The notes under the pieces were generated by a model, which worked only from the letters and a program-made list of their open reading frames with translations, had not been told where the DNA came from and searched no databases. A program made the translations under genes and the position numbers. A stretch of 64,000 nt of DNA, taken from Stagnihabitans sp038231395 (GTDB lineage: Bacteria; Pseudomonadota; Alphaproteobacteria; Rhodobacterales; Rhodobacteraceae). Below, in pieces: positions 8,180 to 16,228 of this stretch (the first letter of the stretch is position 1; every line of letters begins with the position of its first letter). Where the stretch lies: NCBI GenBank assembly GCA_038231395.1, contig JBBRLL010000004.1, positions 1-64,000 on the forward strand, in the 5' to 3' direction.

Positions 8180-9418
8180 CTATCGAAGATAGGTCATCGG
8201 GTCCACCGATTGCTGGCCTTGCCGCACTTCAAAGTGCATCTGGGCCGGTGAGCCGCCTTTGACGGTGCCGATGGTCTGACCGCGTTTGATCACGGCATCT
8301 TTTTCAACCGAGGCCGAGTCCAGCCCGGCGTAGACCGTCAGCAGCCCGCTCTCATGGCGCAGGATGATGATCAGTGCGCCGGTTGCCGGATCATGCGTGA
8401 TCACGGCCACGGTTCCAGCCTGGGCCGCATGAACCGGCGCGCCTGCTGTGGCTGCAAGATCGATGCCCTGATTGGTTTTGCCGTCATAGGGTTTGATGAT
8501 CTTGCCATCGACCGGCATCGCCATCGCCGCAGCCGAGGCCGTGGTGCGGCCCGCGCTCAAATCCGGGGCGGGCAGGGTTTGCTTGGCGGCGTCGGCGGCA
8601 CTGACGGTTTTTTCGACCGGCAGGGGCAGTTTGGTCGAGGGTGGCATCGGCGTCGTCGATCCCTGACCGGGCAAGGATGTGGTATCGACGCTGTCCCCAG
8701 TCGGCAGACGCTGCACATCGGCAGGGGTCGGAATGATCAGATATTGGCCTTCGCGCACCGAAAGGTCCGGTCCCAGCCCGTTCCAATCCGCCAGCGCCTT
8801 GGCCGAGATGTTGAAGTTGCGCGCAATCGTAAAGGCCGTCTCACCGCGCTTGACCTGATAGCGCACCGGCACCGGACCGGAGCCTTGGCTGGCAAAGGGC
8901 AGGTTATTCGCAGCAGGGGCTGCGGTTGTACCCGTGGTGCCGCTGGTCGAACCGGAGCCGACCTTGTCCAGGGCCGAGGTTGCAATCGCCGCCACATCAA
9001 TTCCGCCAGCCGCAGGCTCGGTTCCGCTCAGGTTTTCCGCAGGCAAGGCCGCCGGGTCCGCCGAGACACGCACCGGCAAGGCCAGAATCTCACCTGCACG
9101 CAGCGGATCACTGGCCCGCAACGCGTTGTACGACCCCAACTGATCGGCCGAAATGGCCAGCCGCGCCGCAACCGATGTCACCGTATCACCGCGCCGCGCC
9201 ACCACGACCTGATAGCCGGGATAAGAGATCACGCCATTGCGGTCGGCACTGGGCCGGGCGGAGGAGGCCTGCTCCACCGCCGCGCTGGTGGCGCCATCGT
9301 TGTTGCGCATGTCCCAGTCCAACGCGCCTCTGTTGGCGCAGGCCGAAACCAGAAGGACCGCCATCACCGGCAGCCCCATCCAAAACCGCGACATTTCAAA
9401 TCCAGTCAAAGAACGCAT
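8180..9418 (-). CDS. nlpD: NlpD-like lipoprotein: two LysM domains plus degenerate M23 (LytM) domain
   Basis: About 412 residues. A lipoprotein signal ends in the lipobox L-V-S-A-C. Two LysM modules follow (YQVVVARRGDTVTSVA and YQVKRGETAFTIARNF regions) with low-complexity Ser/Thr/Pro linkers, then a C-terminal LytM domain. In that domain the first zinc-binding His of the usual H-x-G-x-D is Asn (N-Q-G-I-D-L-A), while the final M-H-F-E-V-R remains. This matches E. coli NlpD, which has lost endopeptidase activity and activates an amidase. ATG 9418 has GGTGGG about 7 bases upstream; ATG 9394 is an alternative. It is third in surE-pcm-nlpD, separated from pcm by a repeat-rich 160 bp. Confidence 0.88.
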   Translation of the reverse strand: MRSLTGFEMSRFWMGLPVMAVLLVSACANRGALDWDMRNNDGATSAAVEQASSARPSADRNGVISYPGYQVVVARRGDTVTSVAARLAISADQLGSYNALRASDPLRAGEILALPVRVSADPAALPAENLSGTEPAAGGIDVAAIATSALDKVGSGSTSGTTGTTAAPAANNLPFASQGSGPVPVRYQVKRGETAFTIARNFNISAKALADWNGLGPDLSVREGQYLIIPTPADVQRLPTGDSVDTTSLPGQGSTTPMPPSTKLPLPVEKTVSAADAAKQTLPAPDLSAGRTTASAAAMAMPVDGKIIKPYDGKTNQGIDLAATAGAPVHAAQAGTVAVITHDPATGALIIILRHESGLLTVYAGLDSASVEKDAVIKRGQTIGTVKGGSPAQMHFEVRQGQQSVDPMTYLR

Positions 9419-9458
9419 TGCAGTTCCCACCCCAACCCACGCCAGACTTTCGGCAATT

Positions 9459-9555
9459 CCAAGCCTATTTCAAGCCAAACCCAATCCCAAGCCCGGGCAC
9501 AACCCAAGCCCAAGCCAATTCCAAGCCCAAGCCAAACCCAAGCCGATCAAAGGCA
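9459..9555. repeat. Degenerate CAAGCC-rich tandem repeat between pcm and nlpD
   Basis: The spacer is built almost entirely of variants of a six-base word (CCAAGC, CCAATT, CCAAAC), with CAAGCC recurring about eight times. It has strong strand asymmetry, with almost no G on the plus strand outside the motif. It lies in the transcribed spacer of the surE-pcm-nlpD operon. Confidence 0.7.
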
Positions 9556-9581
9556 AATTATTCATCTGCCTCACCTTGGCT

Positions 9582-10259
9582 TTATTCGGTTCCCAATCCC
9601 TCGACCAGCGGTACAAAGCGCACCGGGCGAAGTTCTTCGTAATCGTAGCCGCTTTGCAGCCGCGTCACCTTGATCAGGCTTTGCACCGTATCTGACTGCC
9701 CCACCGGCACCACCATGATACCGCCGATCTTCAACTGCGCCAAGAGGGGACCCGGCGGGTCTTCTGCGGCGGCGGTCACGATAATCCGGTCAAACGGGGC
9801 CTGTTCTGGCAGGCCAAAGCTGCCATCGGCGGCGAAAGCAGTGATGTTGACCAAGCCCAGATCGCGGAAGATATCCTGCGCCTCGCGCACCAGACGGCGG
9901 TGGCGGTCAACGGTGTAAACCCTGCGGCACAGCAGCGACAGGATGGCCGCCTGATAGCCCGAGCCGGTTCCCACCTCCAGCACCTTGTCGCGCGGTGTCA
10001 CGTCCAGCGCCTGCGTCATCAGCCCCACGACCGAGGGCTGCGAAATGGTCTGGCCGCAAGAGATTGGCAGCGGCATATCCTCGTAAGCCCGGTCGGCAAA
10101 CAGGCCACGCACAAAGCCGCCACGGTCGATCCGCTCCATCGCGTTCAGGACGCGGATGTTGGTCACGCCATGACTGCGCAGCGCGAACAAAAAGCGCATC
10201 TTGCGCTCTGCCCCCGCATCCTCTGCCGCATCGTCATGGGGTTGACCCGCGTCATTCAT
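9582..10259 (-). CDS. pcm: Protein-L-isoaspartate O-methyltransferase
   Basis: 225 residues. It transfers a methyl group from S-adenosylmethionine to L-isoaspartyl residues of damaged proteins, starting their repair. Family motifs are in order: N-V-R-V-L-x-A-M-E-R-I, YEDMPLPISCGQTISQP, the SAM-binding V-L-E-V-G-T-G-S-G-Y-Q-A-A, and a final G-G-I-M-V-V-P-V-G. Its start overlaps the surE stop by four bases (ATGA, 10256-10259), so the two are coupled, the usual surE-pcm arrangement in proteobacteria. Confidence 0.95.
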   Translation of the reverse strand: MNDAGQPHDDAAEDAGAERKMRFLFALRSHGVTNIRVLNAMERIDRGGFVRGLFADRAYEDMPLPISCGQTISQPSVVGLMTQALDVTPRDKVLEVGTGSGYQAAILSLLCRRVYTVDRHRRLVREAQDIFRDLGLVNITAFAADGSFGLPEQAPFDRIIVTAAAEDPPGPLLAQLKIGGIMVVPVGQSDTVQSLIKVTRLQSGYDYEELRPVRFVPLVEGLGTE

Positions 10260-11041
10260 GCCAAGGCGGCCGCAAGTTCAGACAGGCGGTCATGCGCGGT
10301 CAGGTCGGCGCGCAGCGGGGTGACCGAGATAAAACCATCGACAATGGCCGTGACATCCGCGCCGGGCAGCGTGGCGCGGCCTTGTTCGGCGCCTTTGACC
10401 CAAAGAAATTGCCGACCCGTCGGCGACAGATGCGGCTCCAGCGAAAAGGCGGAATAGCGACGGAAACCCTGATTGGCGACCTTGGTGCCCTTGACCTGAT
10501 TTGCGGGGACGGCGGGGAAATTGACGTTGTAAAACAGGCAGTAATCCTCGGTATCCCACAGGCCCTTATCCAACAGACGCTGTACCACGGCAGCCCCGTG
10601 CGCCACAGAAGCCTCAAACGGATTGGCGAGGGTGGCATTTCCGGGGCCGAAGAATTGCGACAAGGCGATGGCTTTGACGCCGTGCAATGCCGCCTCCATC
10701 GCGCCGCCAATGGTGCCGGAATAAAGGACATTTTCGCCCGCATTGTTGCCCCGGTTGACGCCGGACAGCACAAGGTCGGGCTTGGCATCTTTCATCACGT
10801 GGAACAAGCCGGCCAGCACGCAATCTGCCGGCGAGCCTTCAGTGGCAAAGCGGCGTGGCGCGAGTTCCGAAATCAGCGCAGGGTGGCTGTAGCTGATGCA
10901 ATGGCCGACGCCGGATTGTTCAAACGCCGGTGCTACAACCCAAACCTCACCGTCCGGCCCGGCCACGGTTGCGGCAACTGCCTCCAGCACCGCAAGGCCT
11001 GCGGCGTTGATGCCGTCGTCATTGGTGATCAGAATGCGCAT
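10256..11041 (-). CDS. surE: 5'/3'-nucleotidase SurE (stationary-phase survival protein)
   Basis: 261 residues beginning MRILITNDDGI, where N-D-D is the metal-binding motif. The second signature SGVNRGNNAGENVLYSGT follows, with G-G-A-M-E-A-A. SurE dephosphorylates nucleoside monophosphates and short polyphosphates in the cytoplasm. The start at 11041 is fixed by the family N-terminus; an upstream in-frame extension exists but is not conserved. First gene of surE-pcm-nlpD; its promoter must lie in the 348-bp gap shared with the divergent VPLPA gene. Confidence 0.96.
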   Translation of the reverse strand: MRILITNDDGINAAGLAVLEAVAATVAGPDGEVWVVAPAFEQSGVGHCISYSHPALISELAPRRFATEGSPADCVLAGLFHVMKDAKPDLVLSGVNRGNNAGENVLYSGTIGGAMEAALHGVKAIALSQFFGPGNATLANPFEASVAHGAAVVQRLLDKGLWDTEDYCLFYNVNFPAVPANQVKGTKVANQGFRRYSAFSLEPHLSPTGRQFLWVKGAEQGRATLPGADVTAIVDGFISVTPLRADLTAHDRLSELAAALA

Positions 11042-11389
11042 GAAATCCCCTTGTGTCCCGGCCACCTTGACCCCTGATAGACGAGGGGCGCGAACGGGGC
11101 AAGCGACTGGGTTGACACGATTGGCCGGTGGCACGGTCGTCTGAGCGAATGCGGCACGCGGCGGATACCGGTGGCGATCTCAATCCAATCAGTGCCGGAT
11201 CACAAACATCACCTGAGCTAAAAATCCCCATTTTTGTTTCTCTATTGGAAACAAAGGGAAATTTTCTGGGAGGTTCAAGTCAAATATTGCCCCGATGCAG
11301 TGCAAAATCAAAAAGATGCTACCGAATCGATTGAGTCGATGATACTGACAATGGTGTTTTTACGGCTTTGAACAAAACAGGAGGAAAAA
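11042..11389. other. Gene-free divergent promoter region between surE and the VPLPA gene
   Basis: 348 bp without a credible gene. The part nearer the VPLPA gene (about 11215-11389) is visibly more AT-rich than its surroundings and holds a perfect 8-bp inverted repeat (11233-11255, listed separately) and a second small one, ATCGA-N5-TCGAT, near 11325-11340. Promoter elements for both genes are expected here, but I cannot place -35/-10 boxes with confidence. Confidence 0.5.
11233..11255. promoter_or_regulatory. Perfect palindrome TTTGTTTC-N7-GAAACAAA, candidate operator
   Basis: An exact 8-bp inverted repeat separated by seven bases lies 135 bp before the VPLPA-CTERM start and about 190 bp before surE, in an AT-rich stretch of a GC-rich chromosome. 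The size and spacing fit a dimeric repressor or activator site. It is not followed by a T-run of terminator type in either direction. The binding factor is unknown. Confidence 0.45.
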
Positions 11390-12028
11390 ATGACTAAGGC
11401 ACTTTGGCTTGCGGCAGCGGCATTCTTCGCTTTTGCTGGCACCGGACAGGCTGCGACGATCAGCATGATGATTGGCGACAACGATGGCTACGGCGAGGGC
11501 ATTGCGGACAATGCCAACGTTGTAACGATGACAAACTTCCCTGCAGATCAGCGCAGCGCTACCGAAATGGCTGCGACCGATGGCTCGGAACAGACCGACA
11601 TCAACTCTGCCCTTTACGCTCCGGTCAGTTCGACCGCCCTGTTCAAGTTTGCATTCGTCGGCAATCTGACGAACGCCATTTTGACCCTTGATATTGGCGG
11701 AATTCAGGATGGCGTGTTCGGGTCGTCAACCCTTGCCTCTTTCAATGGCGTGCTTCAGTCGGGTCTTCTGGCGCTGCAACAGGGCGTGACCGGGACCAAC
11801 GTTCTCAATTTCGCGCTGTCCGCCGGGCAACTGGCGCAAGCCAATTCGGATGGTTTCGTCTCGTTGTTTCTGGATCGCAACGGCAACAGCGACGCGATTT
11901 TCATCGACTATGTGGCTTTGAATGGCAACACGACCTCTGCCGTTCCGGTTCCGGCATCGTTGCCGTTGTTGCTCGCCGGGATTGGCGGATTGGTGGCCCT
12001 GCGTCGCCGCAATCGCGCTGACGTCTGA
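11390..12028 (+). CDS. Secreted protein with VPLPA-CTERM sorting signal
   Basis: 212 residues. A signal peptide (MTKALWLAAAAFFAFAGTGQA) is followed by a beta-rich, acidic ectodomain of about 160 residues with one short D-R-N-G-N-S-D segment. The C-terminus is V-P-V-P-A-S-L-P-L-L-L, a hydrophobic helix, then R-R-R-N-R. This three-part tail matches the PEP-CTERM-related VPLPA class, which in Rhodobacteraceae is processed by an exosortase-type enzyme for surface or matrix display. No exosortase gene is in this window. A very strong ribosome-binding site (AGGAGG) precedes the ATG, and an efficient terminator follows, so it is a highly translated single-gene unit. The ectodomain function is unknown. 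Confidence 0.88.
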   Translation: MTKALWLAAAAFFAFAGTGQAATISMMIGDNDGYGEGIADNANVVTMTNFPADQRSATEMAATDGSEQTDINSALYAPVSSTALFKFAFVGNLTNAILTLDIGGIQDGVFGSSTLASFNGVLQSGLLALQQGVTGTNVLNFALSAGQLAQANSDGFVSLFLDRNGNSDAIFIDYVALNGNTTSAVPVPASLPLLLAGIGGLVALRRRNRADV

Positions 12029-12052
12029 GCGTATATCGCTGAATGACCCAAG

Positions 12053-12079
12053 AAAGGGCACCCGCGTGGTGCCCTTTTT
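12053..12079 (+). terminator. Rho-independent terminator after the VPLPA-CTERM gene
   Basis: AAAGGGCACC pairs with GGTGCCCTTT across a 5-base loop, ending in a TTTTT run. It sits 25 bases after the stop codon, between two converging genes. Confidence 0.88.
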
Positions 12080-12115
12080 CCATTGGGGCGCCAAACAGGG
12101 CTTTTCCTGCCAAGT

Positions 12116-13579
12116 CTACGCCGCCGCGAAAGGTCCGGATGGGACAGCACGGCTCGCGTGGTTTGCCGGCAAAGAGAATGCCGAAAAGGTGTTGTTAATC
12201 TGACGCATTGCGTTGTTGATGACATGGGCCCTGTCGTCAATCGCATTCAGGATCCTGGCGATAACCGTGTTGCCGTCGTGCGGTTGGGTGATTGGCCCGT
12301 TGATCCGCAGTCCGGCTTCGCCAATGCGCGCACTTTCAACCCGGCCCATCACGGTGATCGTTGCAAGGCTTAGCATGGCGCGGCGCAATTCAGCGCTGGC
12401 TTCATGGATCTTGTTGGCCATATCCACGGCTTCGGTGAGCGATTGCAAAGCGTTGGCGTGGTAGCGACGCGCCAGCTTTTCCAGAACATCAATCTCTTTG
12501 GCGGAGTTGATACCAGAGCCGTGCCAATCCTCGCGCCGCATAGCCGCAAGCGTTTCAGTCTGCAACTGCGCGCAGGTCATCAGGAACACCGCCTGTTCGA
12601 AGCGTTCGGACATGCGCTTGCAGAGCGAGGTTTCACCCTGCGAAAACGCACCGAGTTTGCCGAAAATATCTTCGGAAATCATCAGGTAGATGTCCGAAAT
12701 TGCCCCTACCGGCCCGCCAGAAGGTTCCAAGCGGGAGGCGAGGATGCGCATGTTCGTCGGCAGAATGCGCAGGCGTTCAAAGTCGTTCACCAACGCGTCC
12801 TGATCGGCGATCACCTGTGACAGGCTGGTTCTGATGCGGTCCACGTCCGTTTCGGCCGAATTTGCGACGAAGGTTGCGGCCGCCGCAAACCCGTTTTCTT
12901 TGGCAGATTGGGTCAAGGCGCAAGTGCGGGCCGCGGTTTCCTCAGCCAACGCGTGGCGCATGAACTGGCGATAATCCGCAAAACCCACCTTTCGCAAGGC
13001 GGCCAGAAGGCTTGCTTCCGCTGCCTCGACAGACAGGCCAGAGGCTTCGGCGGCGCAAAGATCTGCATAAAGCGGCAGGGTTGCAGCAAACTGGCTGGAC
13101 GTCGGCTTGATCCGAACCGAAAGACAGCGTTCGTCGGACGGCAGCAGGATCGCCAGCACCCAGTAGTGCTGCCCATCCGCGTCCAGGTTGCAGACATAGG
13201 CCGCCGCAGGTCGCCTTTCCTTGATCGCCGACCACAGGATGCGGAGCACGGTTTTGGGAGTGGCCGGATGGCGCAACAAATTGGGCGGCGCGCCGATCAA
13301 CTGCGGCCAATCGTATCCCGACACCCTTCGAAACACCGGGTTCGCGGCGACGATGATGCCACGGCTGTCGGTGCGGGCGTAAAGCAGTTCTCCCACCCCG
13401 AAGGACACGTCTGCACTGGCTTTGATGGCTGGGATTTCAATCTGGCTTGCGATCGCACCACTTGGATCAAGAACTGGTACAGCACCGTTTAGGCCAAGGT
13501 TCCTGACAAAGATTGAGTGGGGTAAGAAATTTTGCCGGGACTTTGGCGCTCTTTGCCACCCTTTGCCGTGTTGCGCCAT
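12116..13579 (-). CDS. Cytoplasmic PAS-domain protein with long helical (chemoreceptor-like) C-terminus
   Basis: About 487 residues. Around residues 65-175 there is an Aer-like PAS fold: D-S-R-G-I-I-V-A-A-N-P-V-F then S-G-Y-D-W-P-Q-L-I-G. The rest is almost all helix, with heptad-like Leu/Ala/Ile patterns and polar faces, resembling part of a methyl-accepting chemotaxis protein, but I do not see the canonical hairpin-tip motif. No membrane segment or signal is predicted. The start is uncertain: ATG 13579 (used) or GTG 13624. It could be a soluble redox or ligand sensor for chemotaxis or a signalling scaffold. It converges on the VPLPA gene and shares its terminator region. Confidence 0.6.
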   Translation of the reverse strand: MAQHGKGWQRAPKSRQNFLPHSIFVRNLGLNGAVPVLDPSGAIASQIEIPAIKASADVSFGVGELLYARTDSRGIIVAANPVFRRVSGYDWPQLIGAPPNLLRHPATPKTVLRILWSAIKERRPAAAYVCNLDADGQHYWVLAILLPSDERCLSVRIKPTSSQFAATLPLYADLCAAEASGLSVEAAEASLLAALRKVGFADYRQFMRHALAEETAARTCALTQSAKENGFAAAATFVANSAETDVDRIRTSLSQVIADQDALVNDFERLRILPTNMRILASRLEPSGGPVGAISDIYLMISEDIFGKLGAFSQGETSLCKRMSERFEQAVFLMTCAQLQTETLAAMRREDWHGSGINSAKEIDVLEKLARRYHANALQSLTEAVDMANKIHEASAELRRAMLSLATITVMGRVESARIGEAGLRINGPITQPHDGNTVIARILNAIDDRAHVINNAMRQINNTFSAFSLPANHASRAVPSGPFAAA

Positions 13580-13654
13580 GCCAAGGGTGCTTTCCCTTGT
13601 GCGACGGCCCGGGTGGTTTTGCACAGGCCTTTGCAGGGACGCCTTGCGCGGGTT

Positions 13655-14296
13655 TCAGATCAGGCTTTGCAGCCCCACGACGGAACCGCCGGCGGCTTCT
13701 GCGTCCTCAATGTCGTGGGTGACCAGAAGGGCAGGAATGCCACGGCGGCGGATGTGGTCGAAGGTAAAGGCCCGGATCTCGTCTTTCAGTCCCGCATTCA
13801 GCTTGGCAAAGGGTTCGTCCAGCAACACGGCCAGCGGTTCGGCCAGCAACGTCCGCATCAGGACCGCGCGGGCACGCTGGCCGCCCGACAGGGTGGCGGG
13901 GTCGCGGGTGTATAGGCCGGACAGCCCGGCCTGCTCCAGCGCCTGTTGCACAGCATCGTGGCGTGCGACGCGGCCTTTAAGCTGGAACGGCAGACCGAAA
14001 GCGAGGTTGTCGCCGACGGACAGATGCGGAAACATCAGGGCATCCTGAAACATCAGGCCGATCCGCCGCGCCTCTGCGGGCAGATTGGTGACGTCGCGGC
14101 CGTTCAGGGTGACAGCGCCTTGCAGGCGGAAGCCGTGCGCCAAATGGCCGCCGACGGCATCCAGCAGGGTGGATTTGCCAACGCCAGACGGACCCATCAC
14201 CGTGGCCACCTGACCGGGCGGCACATGCAGGCTAAGGGGGGCGAACAGCGGGCCGGTGGCCGTGCTGACGCTAAGGTTGGTCAGGTCAAGGCTCAT
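13655..14296 (-). CDS. ynjD: ABC transporter ATPase, YnjD type
   Basis: 213 residues: Walker A GPSGVGKSTLLDA, Q-loop MFQDALMFPHLSVGDN, signature LSGGQRARAVLMRTLL, Walker B AVLLDEPFAKLNAGLK, switch His in VTHDIEDAEA. Short length without a C-terminal regulatory domain fits YnjD/ThiQ-like ATPases. Last gene of the eight-gene minus-strand cluster; its start overlaps the permease stop by four bases (ATGA, 14293-14296), so subunit stoichiometry is translationally coupled. Together with the fused permease and binding protein upstream it forms an importer orthologous in layout to E. coli YnjBCD, whose substrate has not been firmly established. Confidence 0.85.
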   Translation of the reverse strand: MSLDLTNLSVSTATGPLFAPLSLHVPPGQVATVMGPSGVGKSTLLDAVGGHLAHGFRLQGAVTLNGRDVTNLPAEARRIGLMFQDALMFPHLSVGDNLAFGLPFQLKGRVARHDAVQQALEQAGLSGLYTRDPATLSGGQRARAVLMRTLLAEPLAVLLDEPFAKLNAGLKDEIRAFTFDHIRRRGIPALLVTHDIEDAEAAGGSVVGLQSLI

Positions 14297-16008
14297 GTCC
14301 CCGCTCCGGCAAGATCGCTACGGTTGCGGTGGACAAAGGCCGGGATGACGAAGGCCAAAGTATAGAAAGCTAAGGGCAGGGCCGCTTGCAGGGTGGCGTA
14401 AACGCCGGTGACCCGGCGATCAGCACCTGACGACAGTGCCACGGCCTCTGTCGTCAGGGTGGCCACCCGGCCAGCGCCAATGAACAGCGTCGGCAAGTAT
14501 TGCGCCACCGACACCGCACAGCCTACGGCGGCGGCGGTCAACAGGGGGCGCAGCAGGACCGGCAGCTTGACGCGGGCCAGCCTGCGCCACGGTCCTGCCC
14601 CCAAAGCGGCCGCGGTGGCGATCAGCCTTTGGTCTACCGCGCGCCACGGATCCGACAAGGTGATCATCACATAGGGAAAGACGAACAGGCTTTGCACCCA
14701 GACCACGGAAGCGATCCCGCCCGTCATGCCCGGATGCAGGAAAGCGACATTCAGCCCGTACAGAAAGCCGATCTGCGGCACCAGCAGCGGCAGATAGATC
14801 AGCGCCTCGGCCCAGACGGGGCGCAGGTTGGCAAGAGTCGGGCGGCCTCGATCCTCCCCTTCCAGCCAGCCGATGGCGAGGATCAGGGACAAGGCAGTGG
14901 TCAGCGTGGCGAGGATCAGGGTGTTTGCCAGAGCCGCTGACCACAGGCCAAACGGATCGGTCCAGGCCTGCCACGACCAACGCTCTGGCCACAGACGCGG
15001 GAACGACCAGCGCCACGTCAGTGACCAGAAGGCCAGTGACAGGATGGCGAAAGCTCCGCCAGCCATCAGCAGCAGGGCCATGGCGCTGGCCAGCCACAGG
15101 CCCGGTCCGGCGGACAGGCCGCGCCCGCCGCGTCTGATCCACCACAGGCCAATCGGGCGCAGGGCATGTTCCCCCGCCCAGAAGGCGGCAATCGACAAGG
15201 CCACGAGGATTGCCTGTAGTAAAGCGCCGGCGGAGGCGGGCAGGATCAGCGTGGGATCAGGGTTGGCGAACCAGCGCATCACCGCCACTGCAAGGGTCGG
15301 CGGGTTGGACGGGCCAAGGATGATTGCCATGTCGACGGTGGACAGGGCATAGGTCAGCACCACCCAGACCGGCAGCCGGATCAGCGGCCAGATCTGCGGC
15401 ATGATGATCTTGATCCAGACCAGCCCGCGCCCGTAGCCCAAAGCCCGCCCCGCCGCCATCTGCCGCGCCACGGGGATCTGGCTTTGCGCTGACAGGATGA
15501 CCAAAAGCAGGAATGGCACCTCTTTGACCATCAGGCCGATCATCAAAGCCACCCCCCGGCCATCGTGGACGGTGGCGAGGTCAGGCGGCTGGGTCCACCC
15601 CTGAAAGGGGGCTAGGAGGCGCGCGATCCAGCCAGAGGGGGCCATCACAAAGGCCAGTCCCACCGCCATCGCCGCATGGGGCACCGCAAGGAACGGGGTC
15701 AGCAGCCGTGCGGCATAACCGGGCCGCAATCTGCCATGGACGCTGGCGCAAAACCCCACCGCCAGCGCCAGCGACACCAGGGTGGCGCCAAGCCCGGTCA
15801 CCAGCGTCAATCCCAGACTGGTGCCAAAGCCGGGAAGGCTGACCAGCCGCCTCCACGGGTCCAGCGACAGGGTGCTTTGCCCCAGTGCCGGCAATATCCC
15901 GAAGGCCGCGAGGAGGGTCTGCCACAATCCCAAAGCGATGGGCGCAACCAGGCCAAGGGCGACCACCCCCGCCACCGCCACGCGCAAAGGCCGGCCTTGA
16001 CGGGTCAC
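14293..16008 (-). CDS. ynjC: ABC transporter permease with two fused membrane domains, YnjC type
   Basis: 571 residues with about 12 hydrophobic helices in two halves of roughly 270 residues, i.e. both permease subunits in one chain, as in E. coli YnjC and ThiP. Each half has an EAA-like loop (for example AAGRALGYGRGLVWIKIIMP and TAAALGAGPWRRLARVKLP), the contact for the ATPase. It is an inner-membrane importer component. Between this gene and ynjB lies a 220-bp spacer holding an 18-bp tandem array, an unusual break in an otherwise tightly packed cluster. Confidence 0.87.
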   Translation of the reverse strand: MTRQGRPLRVAVAGVVALGLVAPIALGLWQTLLAAFGILPALGQSTLSLDPWRRLVSLPGFGTSLGLTLVTGLGATLVSLALAVGFCASVHGRLRPGYAARLLTPFLAVPHAAMAVGLAFVMAPSGWIARLLAPFQGWTQPPDLATVHDGRGVALMIGLMVKEVPFLLLVILSAQSQIPVARQMAAGRALGYGRGLVWIKIIMPQIWPLIRLPVWVVLTYALSTVDMAIILGPSNPPTLAVAVMRWFANPDPTLILPASAGALLQAILVALSIAAFWAGEHALRPIGLWWIRRGGRGLSAGPGLWLASAMALLLMAGGAFAILSLAFWSLTWRWSFPRLWPERWSWQAWTDPFGLWSAALANTLILATLTTALSLILAIGWLEGEDRGRPTLANLRPVWAEALIYLPLLVPQIGFLYGLNVAFLHPGMTGGIASVVWVQSLFVFPYVMITLSDPWRAVDQRLIATAAALGAGPWRRLARVKLPVLLRPLLTAAAVGCAVSVAQYLPTLFIGAGRVATLTTEAVALSSGADRRVTGVYATLQAALPLAFYTLAFVIPAFVHRNRSDLAGAGT

Positions 16009-16060
16009 CTGCGGCCCGGATTGGTCACGTCGGAGCCAAGTCGTTGACTAGGCCCGGAGC

Positions 16061-16150
16061 GTTGACGGGAGCCGGAGCGTTGACCGGAGCCGGAGCGTTG
16101 ACCGGAGCCGGAGCGTTGACCGGAGCCAGAGCTTTGGCCGGAACCGGCGT
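16061..16150. repeat. 18-bp tandem array between ynjB and ynjC
   Basis: Four consecutive units of GTTGACCGGAGCCGGAGC (two identical, two with one change) at 16061-16132 are followed by a fifth, degenerate unit to 16150. Further decayed GAGCTTTGGC-type copies reach about 16200. The array lies in the 220-bp transcribed spacer between the binding-protein and permease genes and would be GC-rich in the mRNA. Confidence 0.92.
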
Positions 16151-16228
16151 GTGGACCGTGGCGAGAACCGGAGCTTTGGCTTTGGCCGGAGCTTTGGCAA
16201 GAGCCGCCTGTCGGTATCACGAGGCTAC

